Counted from the first letter of the stretch, positions 1 through 6,470 are shown. The stretch is 8,325 nt of DNA from Ruminococcus sp. (GCA_017544125.1 JAFYET010000111.1:1-8325); one strand, 5' to 3'. Numbers and translations: made by a program. Notes: generated by a model from the sequence alone, not told the origin.

Positions 1-680
1 ATGCGCTCCTGGTACTCCGCCTTTTCATCGTTGATAACGAATGTGTGTAGCAAGCAGGTGCCGAGCATATAAGCTATCGAATATAAAGGCAAAAGCGGGA
101 ACCATAGCTGAGCCGTCAGAAACAAAGCCATTATTATGCCGAACCCGCCTATCGAGCGGTATCTTCTCTTTTCAAACCCCTGCCTGCCCCTCATCGAGTA
201 GAAGGCGTGCATCGAGAGAAGTATGAGCAGCACTATCTGTATGATGAGCATTGCATACCTTACTTTGGATGCATGGTAGTTTGAATCATCATCGATCCGG
301 AACAGCAGCGGCGTGAAGATGTTGATCATGCTCATCACCGTTACGATGATAAAGAACGCCCAGCCCGAGAATATCAAAAACCGTGAGAAAAAGCCCTTCT
401 CGTCAAGATACGTCACGGCAAACTTCGTCCAGAAAAGAATGCCTACACCCATCGCTATGTAGTAGACCACCGTGTCGATAAATAAAAGCCGTGACAGCTT
501 CGCCGCCTCTAAAAAGCCCCAGAGTATGTCTGTTCCAAGATAGGCGGTGACCGCAAAAAGGAACTTTCTGTATACTCCCCACGCCTCGCTGTTCTTGCCG
601 CCCACACGCAGGAATATTATGTCGTAATTCTCAATAAGCAGCACAAATAGCGTGATTATGCCTATGGTAGAATAATACAA
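1..680 (-). CDS. N-terminal part of a seven-helix membrane sensor protein, probably a GGDEF or histidine-kinase receptor (partial)
   Basis: The gene reads leftward and leaves the window after 226 codons. Its translation begins MYYSTIGIITLFVLLIENYD and shows about seven hydrophobic helices (roughly residues 4-24, 41-58, 68-92, 98-122, 140-161, 176-194 and 197-215). A hydrophilic NDEKAEYQER stretch follows, which looks like the start of a signalling helix. I recall this membrane module from Clostridia, where it sits ahead of GGDEF or histidine-kinase output domains; that is memory, not a search. The output domain is outside the window, so the activity is unknown. A diguanylate cyclase would fit the two c-di-GMP genes upstream. 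The start is a TTG, chosen because an AAAGGAGG site lies 8 bases before it and an in-frame TGA lies just upstream of that site. The first ATG is far inside the membrane region. No convincing promoter is visible directly upstream, so co-transcription with 853-2538 is likely. Confidence 0.72.
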   Translation of the reverse strand, partial: MYYSTIGIITLFVLLIENYDIIFLRVGGKNSEAWGVYRKFLFAVTAYLGTDILWGFLEAAKLSRLLFIDTVVYYIAMGVGILFWTKFAVTYLDEKGFFSRFLIFSGWAFFIIVTVMSMINIFTPLLFRIDDDSNYHASKVRYAMLIIQIVLLILLSMHAFYSMRGRQGFEKRRYRSIGGFGIIMALFLTAQLWFPLLPLYSIAYMLGTCLLHTFVINDEKAEYQER

Positions 681-688
681 GCCCTCGC

Positions 689-696
689 CCTCCTTT
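689..696 (-). promoter_or_regulatory. Ribosome binding site that fixes a TTG start
   Basis: The minus strand reads AAAGGAGG, followed by 8 bases and then TTG at 680. An in-frame stop lies just upstream of this site, so the TTG is the only start that fits it. Confidence 0.75.
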
Positions 697-768
697 CACT
701 GCGGTATGTCATATGATATTTATTATCCGCCCCAATAATAATGTATTGTGCAAAGATGCTTATCCGAA

Positions 769-839
769 GGGGCTTGGGGTCGCTGGTATCAGCAGAGCTG
801 ATACCTAAAGCCCCCAGATCCGTCCACCGCAAGGCGGAC
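769..839 (-). other. Structured spacer with two RNA hairpins between c-di-GMP genes
   Basis: In the 172-base gap after the EAL gene, the minus-strand transcript would form two hairpins. The first (839-822) is GUCCGCC-UUGC-GGUGGAC, a 7-bp stem that needs a G-U pair and so is complete only on this strand. The second (814-769) has an outer GGGGCUU/AAGCCCC stem (808-814 with 769-775). Inside it is a perfect 9-bp GGTATCAGC/GCTGATACC stem (785-793 with 797-805) closed by a 3-base loop. The two stems of the second hairpin are joined by an asymmetric bulge of 9 against 2 bases. No T-run follows, so it is not a standard intrinsic terminator. It may be an mRNA processing or stability element, an attenuator for the 7TM gene, or a dispersed palindromic repeat. 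It does not match the c-di-GMP-I or c-di-GMP-II riboswitch patterns as I know them. Confidence 0.6.
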
Positions 840-840
840 A

Positions 841-855
841 GATTGTGCATTGTCA
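841..855 (-). repeat. AATGCACAAT motif directly after the EAL gene stop
   Basis: On the minus strand the stop codon TGA (855-853) is followed at once by CAATGCACAATC. The same word occurs twice at the 3' end of the neighbouring cyclase gene (2604-2630). It looks like a short dispersed intergenic repeat with no known role. Confidence 0.45.
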
Positions 856-2538
856 GATGCTGTATTTCTTCGCTTCCATGCGCTTTTCAAACTCCTCTTT
901 CGGCAGGGGTCTGTCGTAAAGGAAGCCCTGTGCTGTGGTGCAGCCGCTGTCTTTGAGCATCTCACGCTGCTCTGTCGTCTCAACGCCCTCGGCTATGCAC
1001 TGCAGCCCCAGCTCCATAGCCATTGATACAACGTGCCTGAACATTACAAAGCTCGAGCTGTCGCCCTCTGTGGGCAGGAAGCTGCGGTCGATCTTCAGCA
1101 CGTTCCAGGGTATCGCCTTTATAAGGTTTAATGATGAATACCCTATGCCGAAGTCATCAACGGTTGCGCATACCCCTTGCTGCTGTAACCCGCCGACTAC
1201 ACGCTTTAAGTCCTTGAACTCAACGTCGGTGGTCGTCTCGGTCAGCTCTATCTCAATAAGCTCGTGAGGTATGCCGCTTTCGTTTATTATCGCCATTATC
1301 CTCTCGAGCAGGTCTGCGTTCATCATGTTTTTGCGTGAAAGGTTTACAGATATCCTCACCGCATCTCTGCCCTCTGAGAGCCAGCGCTTTATGTCAGCGC
1401 ATACGCACCCGAGCATATACATATCCAGCTTGCATATGTCGTTTGTCTCTTCAAGCATGGGTATGAAGTCTATCGGCGGCACTACCTGCCCGTCCCTTAT
1501 CCAGCGGCAAAGCGCCTCAGCGCCCACTATCTTTCCTGTGAATACATTCACCTTCGGCTGGTAGTATACCTGAAACTCGCCGTTTGCAAGCGCCTGCGGG
1601 AAGCGCTGCTGTACCGTCATCGCCTTTTCTCTGCCCTCTATCAGCCTGTCGCTGAAAAACACTACGTGCTCCTTGCCGCCGTTCTGCGCAGCCTTTGCCG
1701 CTATGATTACGTTGTTGAGCACCTCCCCGGGGTCTTTTATCACAAATACATCGGGGAATACAAAAACGCCCGTGCTTGTGGTTATGAAAACGCTGTCGCC
1801 GTCGTCGTTGTATACTACCTTTGTCTCGCTGAGATACGCTATTACATCGTCAAGCTGCTCTTTGCCGCAAATGGCTAAGAAATTGTCGCCGCCAAGGCGT
1901 GTTACTATGCCCCTGCCGCCTATCAGCTTTTCAAGCCCGATAAAGTGCCTGTGCAGCACCGTGTCGCCCGCATCTCTGCCTATCTGCCGGTTAACAAGCG
2001 AGAAGTGCCGCAGGTTGTAGTGTACAGCCGCCCTGCCGCCCAGGTCGCCCCTCGCACTCGTCTCCATGATATAGTTCGTAAAGCTGCGGTTGTTCTTAAA
2101 GCCGCTGTCATCAAAGAGCGCTAATTCCCTTATGACGTTTTTCATGCGGTTGCGGCAAAGGAATGTCAGAAGCGTCTTTGATACAAGCACAGCCTTGCCC
2201 TTTTCAAAGTCATCAAACGGCTCGCTGCCCCTTTTCATATACAGCTCGATAGTGCCGTATGACATCATGCTGAGCTCTAACCTGTGTGCATAGACGAGCA
2301 CCTCGTCCTCCTCGTGCAGGTCATAGCTGCAAAGCCTTTCACCGCCGCCCATATCTTCCTCATGCTTGTTGCGGCAGAGCCTTGTCATCGCCTTTGAAAG
2401 CCTCAAAATAGCTGCAATGTCACCGAGTATATCCTCAATTCGTTTTTTGTCTGTTCTGTCATTTTCGGTCATAGCGTCGATGAGCCGTTCAAAAAGCTCA
2501 TTGAACCGCTGCTCTCTGTCTGTTAAAACCATACTCAT
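853..2538 (-). CDS. c-di-GMP phosphodiesterase: degenerate GGDEF domain plus intact EAL domain
   Basis: The 561-residue protein has no membrane helix or signal peptide and should act in the cytoplasm. Residues 1-150 are a mostly helical N-terminal region that I cannot assign; it could be a divergent GAF-like sensor. Residues about 150-300 form a GGDEF fold with a decayed active site: the signature is RLGGDNF (214-220), the metal-binding DxD segment reads YNLRHF, and the usual ND is NR. There is no RxxD inhibition site. Residues about 305-555 are an EAL domain with every catalytic position visible: EAL at 341-343, N399 in SVNLS, E434, the DDFG pair D461-D462, K482 in LKIDRSF, E517 in AEGVE and Q537 in AQG. 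It should hydrolyse c-di-GMP to pGpG; the GGDEF part is probably regulatory, as in known composite EAL proteins. ATG at 2538 is preferred over the second in-frame ATG (2532) because GAGG lies 8 bases before it. The cyclase gene is 75 bases upstream with no terminator between them. Confidence 0.93.
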   Translation of the reverse strand: MSMVLTDREQRFNELFERLIDAMTENDRTDKKRIEDILGDIAAILRLSKAMTRLCRNKHEEDMGGGERLCSYDLHEEDEVLVYAHRLELSMMSYGTIELYMKRGSEPFDDFEKGKAVLVSKTLLTFLCRNRMKNVIRELALFDDSGFKNNRSFTNYIMETSARGDLGGRAAVHYNLRHFSLVNRQIGRDAGDTVLHRHFIGLEKLIGGRGIVTRLGGDNFLAICGKEQLDDVIAYLSETKVVYNDDGDSVFITTSTGVFVFPDVFVIKDPGEVLNNVIIAAKAAQNGGKEHVVFFSDRLIEGREKAMTVQQRFPQALANGEFQVYYQPKVNVFTGKIVGAEALCRWIRDGQVVPPIDFIPMLEETNDICKLDMYMLGCVCADIKRWLSEGRDAVRISVNLSRKNMMNADLLERIMAIINESGIPHELIEIELTETTTDVEFKDLKRVVGGLQQQGVCATVDDFGIGYSSLNLIKAIPWNVLKIDRSFLPTEGDSSSFVMFRHVVSMAMELGLQCIAEGVETTEQREMLKDSGCTTAQGFLYDRPLPKEEFEKRMEAKKYSI

Positions 2539-2603
2539 AATAAAATCCTCGATCTTTACACGATTATTGTTTTTTATCTCTTTATCATAGAATTCTTAAA
2601 ATT

Positions 2604-2630
2604 ACATTGTGCATTATGAACTGTGCATTG
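2604..2630. repeat. Paired TGCACAAT/TGCACAGT repeat overlapping the 3' end of the cyclase gene
   Basis: Two near-copies of a roughly 13-base unit (plus strand ATTGTGCATTATGA, then ACTGTGCATTG) lie at the end of the cyclase gene. The stop codon TAA (2616-2614) lies inside the repeat, and the last four or so residues (MHSS) are encoded by it. A related copy follows the stop of the EAL gene. Confidence 0.5.
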
Positions 2631-4365
2631 TTTTAAACAGCTTCTTGTTCTCATACATCGCCTCGTCAGCACGCTCAAATACGTCCCGAAGCCTGCTGTC
2701 GCTGCCCTTTGCGTATTCGGCAATGCCTACCGCTACAGTCACCTGTCCGCTGCGAATGTGTCTGTCCTGCTCAGCGTCAAAGTGCCTCAGCAGCGCCTCT
2801 CTGTCATCATAGTCGCTGCCCTTTAAGATAACTGCGAACTCGTCACCGCCTATCCTGAATACGGGGCTGTGCTTGAAGGTGTTGCATATAAGGGTGCAGG
2901 CACTCTTTATGTATTCATCGCCTGCGTGGTGCCCTTGGGTGTCATTTACCTGCTTCAAGCCGTTTATGTCGCATACAGCCACCGCAAACGGCTCTGCCTC
3001 GCCGCCCTTTATCAGCTCATCGACCGCCGTCTCGATCTGCTCGTATGAGCGCTTGTTCTTTACCCCCGTAAGCCCGTCACGGTTCGCCATATCCATAGCA
3101 CTGCCGAGCGCATCACTTACGTCCAAGTCATTTCTCTTTGCCGTGTCGATGTTTGCAACGGCTACTATTATGTGCTCGCTGTCCTCCTTCGGTCTTACCG
3201 CAAACAGCGTTACGAACTGCGGTCTGCCGTCGAGCATCAGGCGGTAGTTGATAAAGGTCTTGCCCGTTTCTTTTAACTTTTCGAGCAGGTTCTCCTTCTT
3301 CATCGCAAGCGCCATCATCGGGTAATCCTCGGGGTATATGTCACGCTTCATGTTCTTCTGCGTGTCGCCGAAGAAATCAGCCCCCTTTGTACCGATGTTC
3401 AGCTTTGAATACTTCTCATCGGCGCTGTATTCCAGATACTCGCCGCTTTCAATGTTTACGTGGTATATTACCTCATACCTCTGCGCCAGCGCCATGGCTA
3501 TCTCACCGAAGGTGCGGTTCTCGGCCTGTATTGCCTTTTCCTTTCTCACCTGCTTGTCGATGTTGCCGACACCTATCACTATGCTGTTGCTGTCGAGCTT
3601 GCTCTTTATGGCTATCAGGTTTACATACTGTGACTTGTCATCAAGCATCTGCCTGTAAATGATCGAGAACACACCCGTCTCATCAAGTGCCTTTAAAAGC
3701 GCATCACGCTCAAGGGCACGCATTACGGTGTAGCAGTCGTCCTTGTGCAGATACTTTATAACGTCCGCACGCATCTTCACAAAGAAATTCTCGCCGCTCT
3801 CGATCCCAAGCCTTGAAAAGCTCTCTGACGAGCTGTATACCGTGTAGCGCCCCGTCTTTACGTCAATGTGATATATTACCTCATAAAGGCTCGCAAATGA
3901 CTGGGCTATCTCGGCGTAGGTCTTTGTCTCCACCTGCCGTGCAAGCTCACGCCTGCGCTGTACGTCAACGTTCTGTACGCCTATTACAACGCTTTGCTCG
4001 CCGCTCCTTATGGTCTTTAGGGAATAGTACCTCGGCTCGCCGTCGATCACAAGCCTGTAATCAAGGGTAAAGCTGTAGCCCTCTCTTGCAACTCTTAATA
4101 CATTTTCCTTTTCAAACGCCGCTAAGAACTTCTCCCTGTCCTCAGGTAAGACCAGCTTGCGTGTGTTTTTGGGAACATCGGCAAAGAAATCGCCGCCCGA
4201 TGACCTTATCGTCATTTCCTTTTTCTTGCCGGCTGTGGAGTATTCCACATAGCTGTCATCGTTCATGTCTATTACATATATGCTCTCATAGTCGTCTGCC
4301 AGTGCAAGTGCGAGCTGTAAAAAGGATATCTGCGCTCCATTTGCCCTTATGATCTCATCTGTCAT
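2614..4365 (-). CDS. Cytoplasmic diguanylate cyclase with three tandem PAS-like repeats
   Basis: The 583-residue protein should make c-di-GMP from two GTP. Three repeats of about 136 residues occupy roughly residues 13-140, 150-276 and 286-413. Each opens with a version of A..YE.IY.ID...G.Y..YS and ends with IVIGVGNID-like strands and a charged linker. The pattern fits PAS folds, probably sensory; no ligand is evident. The GGDEF domain covers about 430-578. It begins DGLTGVKNK, has the metal-site segment DINGLKQVND (D466) and keeps an intact RIGGDEF signature (504-510). The product-inhibition RxxD is absent (the position reads FKHS), so feedback inhibition by this route is unlikely. No membrane helix is present. 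ATG at 4365 is chosen because AAGGGG lies 9 bases upstream; a longer TTG start at 4401 lacks a ribosome site. It is the first gene of a likely operon with the EAL gene, giving a synthesis and breakdown pair. Confidence 0.93.
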   Translation of the reverse strand: MTDEIIRANGAQISFLQLALALADDYESIYVIDMNDDSYVEYSTAGKKKEMTIRSSGGDFFADVPKNTRKLVLPEDREKFLAAFEKENVLRVAREGYSFTLDYRLVIDGEPRYYSLKTIRSGEQSVVIGVQNVDVQRRRELARQVETKTYAEIAQSFASLYEVIYHIDVKTGRYTVYSSSESFSRLGIESGENFFVKMRADVIKYLHKDDCYTVMRALERDALLKALDETGVFSIIYRQMLDDKSQYVNLIAIKSKLDSNSIVIGVGNIDKQVRKEKAIQAENRTFGEIAMALAQRYEVIYHVNIESGEYLEYSADEKYSKLNIGTKGADFFGDTQKNMKRDIYPEDYPMMALAMKKENLLEKLKETGKTFINYRLMLDGRPQFVTLFAVRPKEDSEHIIVAVANIDTAKRNDLDVSDALGSAMDMANRDGLTGVKNKRSYEQIETAVDELIKGGEAEPFAVAVCDINGLKQVNDTQGHHAGDEYIKSACTLICNTFKHSPVFRIGGDEFAVILKGSDYDDREALLRHFDAEQDRHIRSGQVTVAVGIAEYAKGSDSRLRDVFERADEAMYENKKLFKTMHSS

Positions 4366-4374
4366 ACTAAACAA

Positions 4375-4380
4375 CCCCTT
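4375..4380 (-). promoter_or_regulatory. Ribosome binding site selecting the ATG at 4365
   Basis: AAGGGG on the minus strand lies 9 bases before ATG 4365. It falls inside the longer frame opened by TTG 4401, which has no purine-rich site of its own. Confidence 0.6.
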
Positions 4381-4479
4381 ACGTACTGTCACAAAAGCCA
4401 AAATGCTGTCATATTACCATATATTCTGTTTCTTTAGTCAAATTGAAACTTATTCTTAGCTATAATTATATACACTATC

Positions 4480-4508
4480 ATTATAGCACAAATCAAACAA
4501 AAAATCAA
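4480..4508 (-). promoter_or_regulatory. Promoter of the c-di-GMP cluster
   Basis: On the minus strand, TTGATT (4508-4503), a 17-base spacer and TATAAT (4485-4480) form a strong housekeeping-sigma promoter. It also has an extended -10 (TGC before TATAAT). The predicted start near 4473 gives a leader of about 107 bases. A weaker TTGACT/TAATAT pair with a 19-base spacer lies further downstream in the leader. Confidence 0.8.
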
Positions 4509-4523
4509 CACTTTTGTCGCAAT

Positions 4524-4586
4524 TTAGAAATAAGAAATCAGATATAAGAAGTAAGATATTGTAAGTCTTCTTGCCTCTTACCTCTA
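4524..4586. repeat. Heptad repeat array A, downstream of rnpB
   Basis: The plus strand reads TTAGAAA, TAAGAAA, TCAGATA, TAAGAAG, TAAGATA (4524-4558), five consecutive 7-base units. After TTGTAAG the same heptads appear in inverse orientation up to about 4586 (TAGAGG, TAAGAGG, CAAGAAG on the minus strand). The first 15 bases match array B (5029-5070) exactly in inverted orientation. The function is unknown. Confidence 0.65.
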
Positions 4587-4588
4587 AG

Positions 4589-4630
4589 CGCAAAAACGCC
4601 CTTCCCATATCAGGGAAGGACGTTTTTGCG
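4589..4630 (-). terminator. Intrinsic terminator of rnpB
   Basis: This is an 18-bp stem (4589-4606 with 4613-4630) with a 6-base loop. It includes a GC-rich CCUUCCC/GGGAAGG core and an AAAAA/UUUUU segment within the stem. One position pairs only as U-G on the minus strand (4620 with 4599), which supports that direction. It lies directly at the 3' end of rnpB. The A and T tracts could let it work in both directions. Confidence 0.85.
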
Positions 4631-4972
4631 TGAGGCAGCCTGTAAGCCGGGTTTTGTCGTGTACGGCAATCTATCTGCGCTTTATGTCGCCATAAAGCTG
4701 TAGCCCCCTACAGCTTGGGTCTGACGAGCAGCCATTGACCATGGGCTGCCATTGGGGTTGCATCGGGTAAGGTTTACACGGCAGACGCATCTCTGCGCCC
4801 CCGGTGAGCTCTTGCCTCACCATTCCACCCTTACCGAAAAAATCGGCGGTATCTTTTCTGCTGCACTTGCTCGGGAGTCGCCTCCGGCTGACGTTATCAG
4901 CTACCCTGCTCTGTGATGCCCGGACTTTCCTCACTGACTATATCGTCACCGCTGCCGTATAGCCGCCTCACG
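4630..4972 (-). ncRNA. rnpB: RNase P RNA, bacterial class A
   Basis: This is the catalytic RNA of ribonuclease P, which matures tRNA 5' ends. The minus strand carries the conserved landmarks in order. These are GAGGAAAGTCCGGGC (P4 5' strand, from 4932), GGAGGCGACTCC, CAGAAAAGATACCGCC, GGTAAGGGTGGAATGGTGAG followed by GCAAGAGCTCACC, then GTAAACC, AGATAGATTGCCG, and ACAAAACCCGGCTTACAGG near the 3' end. The two ends pair as helix P1 (GTGAGGC at 4971-4965 with GCCTCAC at 4636-4630, extended by a G-U and a GC pair). The length of about 343 bases is slightly short for class A. A promoter ends 7 bases before the predicted 5' end and a terminator follows directly. An 87-codon minus-strand reading frame inside it is a chance frame. 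Confidence 0.95.
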
Positions 4973-4978
4973 GTGTTT

Positions 4979-5007
4979 ATTTTACCATATTTCGGGGTAT
5001 ATGTCAA
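4979..5007 (-). promoter_or_regulatory. rnpB promoter
   Basis: TTGACA (5007-5002), a 17-base spacer and TAAAAT (4984-4979) on the minus strand. The expected start near 4972 coincides with the 5' end of helix P1, so the mature 5' end may be the primary transcript end. Confidence 0.88.
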
Positions 5008-5028
5008 GAAGCGGGGGCGTGTGTATCT

Positions 5029-5070
5029 TTTCATTTTTCATATTTCTTACATCTAATTTCTTATTTCTAA
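5029..5070. repeat. Heptad repeat array B, between the divergent promoters
   Basis: Six consecutive 7-base units read on the minus strand as TTAGAAA, TAAGAAA, TTAGATG, TAAGAAA, TATGAAA, AATGAAA. The array sits between the rnpB -35 and the lipoprotein -35 and directly abuts the latter. It is inverted relative to array A. Confidence 0.65.
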
Positions 5071-5099
5071 TTGACATAATGCACAAAATGTGGTATAAT
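5071..5099 (+). promoter_or_regulatory. Consensus promoter of the DUF3048 lipoprotein
   Basis: TTGACA (5071-5076), a 17-base spacer and TATAAT (5094-5099): both hexamers are perfect and the spacing is optimal. The start is expected near 5106, only about 11 bases before the ATG, so the ribosome site AGGTG would lie at the very 5' end of the mRNA. Confidence 0.88.
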
Positions 5100-5116
5100 A
5101 TTTGCAGGTGATTATT

Positions 5117-6250
5117 ATGAATAAACAAATCAAAAAGCTGGCAGCTGTCGTTATGGCGGTAATCATGAGCATGAGTGCGGCATCCTGCGGCAAAAAGAAA
5201 ATAGATTCGAGCGGTACTCTGGCAGACGAGCTGTCATCATCTCAGGCAGAGACGGTGACGCAGGCTCCCAAGGAGGAAGCAAGCAGCGCTGAAACTACGG
5301 TAACTACCAAAAAAGCCAAGAAAAAGACCGCCAAGAAAGAAAACTATAACCAGCTCACAGGGCTTTATGACATATCAAAAAGCGGTAAGGGCAAGCGCCC
5401 CTGTGCCGTAATGGTAAATAACTTAGAGGCAGCACTTCCCCAGTACGGCATATATGATGCCGATGTGCTCTTTGAGATAGTTGCAGAGGGCGGCATAACA
5501 AGGCTTATGGCGATATACGGCGATGAGGCTGATATACCAAACGTCTGCTCGGTGAGAAGTGCGAGGTTTTACTATATACTCTTCTCGCAGTGCTTTGATG
5601 CGGTCTACCTGCACTGGGGGGCTGATAAGGTAATAGCCGAGCCTATGTTTGATGAGCTGGGTATCGACCATATAAACGGCATGAGCAATACTGCTATCTT
5701 TGACCGTGACTATGACCGTATGAATTATATGGACTATGAGCATACCGGCTACCTCAAAGGTCCGCAGGTCATGGACGAGATAGCGGCGCAGGGTATGCGC
5801 CAGAAGCTCAAGGACGGGTATGACAGCATATTCAGCTTCTACGATGAGTTCACCAAGCCCTCGGGCGATAAATGCACCGACCTGACAGTCAGGTTCTCCG
5901 ATTGGTATTTCTCCGACTTCAAGTATAACTCAAAGTCAAAGACCTATAAGAAATACCATAACGGCAATAAGCATATCGACCAGACCAAGGATAAGCAGCT
6001 TGAATATACAAACCTGGTAATTCTCGAAGTGCCCGAAATAAAGGTGGTTAACGAGAACAGCAAGATAGTCAGCTTTGAAACTGACGGCGGCAGCGGCTAC
6101 CTTGTCACAGCCGGCAAGATAAAGCCCATAAGCTGGAAGAAGGACGGCGACTTCGGCAAGCTCGAACTCACCGACGACAGCGGCACCGTCAAGCTCAACA
6201 CCGGCAAGACCTACATCGGCGTTACGCAGAAAGGTATGCTTTCCTATTAG
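5117..6250 (+). CDS. DUF3048 domain lipoprotein (YerB-like)
   Basis: The 377-residue protein has a lipoprotein signal peptide: charged MNKQIKK, a hydrophobic core and lipobox SAASC with the lipidated Cys at 24. A Ser/Thr/Lys/Glu-rich linker of about 50 residues (25-75) follows and should tether the domain to the outer membrane face. Residues about 78-240 match the DUF3048 N-terminal domain: LTGL (80-83), CAVMVNN (96-102), EGGITR (124-129), SVRSAR (145-150) and HWGAD (166-170). Residues about 255-372 match its C-terminal part, with NGNKHIDQ, NLVILEV, GSGYLVTAGK and LNTGKTYIGVTQKG. The biochemical role of the family is unknown; B. subtilis YerB is the best-known member. ATG 5117 is chosen over an in-frame TTG at 5102 because AGGTG lies 6 bases before it and the TTG would lie upstream of the predicted transcript start. 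A terminator follows, so it is probably a single-gene unit. Confidence 0.93.
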   Translation: MNKQIKKLAAVVMAVIMSMSAASCGKKKIDSSGTLADELSSSQAETVTQAPKEEASSAETTVTTKKAKKKTAKKENYNQLTGLYDISKSGKGKRPCAVMVNNLEAALPQYGIYDADVLFEIVAEGGITRLMAIYGDEADIPNVCSVRSARFYYILFSQCFDAVYLHWGADKVIAEPMFDELGIDHINGMSNTAIFDRDYDRMNYMDYEHTGYLKGPQVMDEIAAQGMRQKLKDGYDSIFSFYDEFTKPSGDKCTDLTVRFSDWYFSDFKYNSKSKTYKKYHNGNKHIDQTKDKQLEYTNLVILEVPEIKVVNENSKIVSFETDGGSGYLVTAGKIKPISWKKDGDFGKLELTDDSGTVKLNTGKTYIGVTQKGMLSY

Positions 6251-6274
6251 AGGTAAGATGTAAGAAGTAAGAAC
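6247..6274 (+). repeat. Heptad repeat array C after the lipoprotein gene
   Basis: TTAGAGG, TAAGATG, TAAGAAG, TAAGAAC: four 7-base units, the first overlapping the TAG stop codon (6248-6250). It has the same orientation as array A and belongs to the same repeat family as A and B. Confidence 0.55.
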
Positions 6275-6309
6275 AGCCCTCGGAGGTTCCGGGGGCTTTC
6301 TCGTTTTTT
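6275..6309 (+). terminator. Intrinsic terminator of the lipoprotein gene
   Basis: The stem AGCCCTCGGA/TCCGGGGGCT (6275-6284 with 6288-6297, one T-G pair) has a 3-base loop and is followed by a T-rich run ending in TTTTTT (6304-6309). Confidence 0.82.
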
Positions 6310-6470
6310 CAAATGTGCAGTGTGGGGGCTTTCGGGTATACATCTTCCTCTCAACTCCACTTCTCCCCCAAAAGTGAAATAATATGATACCAATATCATC
6401 ATATATCAACATAAACAAATCGCCTATCTTAAAATCATAAAATTTTAAACAAATTATCCCCCGCAGCCTA
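6310..6470. other. AT-rich intergenic stretch without a recognised gene
   Basis: No credible coding frame or RNA gene is seen here. A small palindrome, ATGATA-CCAA-TATCAT (6384-6399), is present, but it is too short and too far from the promoter to call an operator. The long minus-strand frame across this stretch is the antisense shadow of the lipoprotein 3' end. Confidence 0.5.

Noticed and set aside
681..768. Own promoter for the 7TM gene (candidate GATAAT or TACATT -10 boxes on the minus strand)
   Set aside because: The possible -35 partners are poor or 20 bases away, so none can be supported.
935..4352. Many plus-strand frames of 60-124 codons across the left half
   Set aside because: They are antisense shadows of the well-supported c-di-GMP genes; none has family motifs or a ribosome site.
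4366..4473. Possible c-di-GMP riboswitch in the cyclase leader
   Set aside because: The leader of about 107 bases is AT-rich and lacks the conserved GEMM or c-di-GMP-II segments and any terminator-like switch.
4524..4586. CRISPR-like repeat array
   Set aside because: The units are 7 bases, contiguous and degenerate with no unique spacers.
4671..4934. 87-codon minus-strand reading frame
   Set aside because: It lies wholly inside rnpB, whose conserved RNA landmarks explain the sequence; it has no ribosome site.
6384..6399. Short palindrome ATGATA-CCAA-TATCAT as an operator
   Set aside because: A six-base arm in AT-rich DNA about 70 bases upstream of the -35 is likely to arise by chance.
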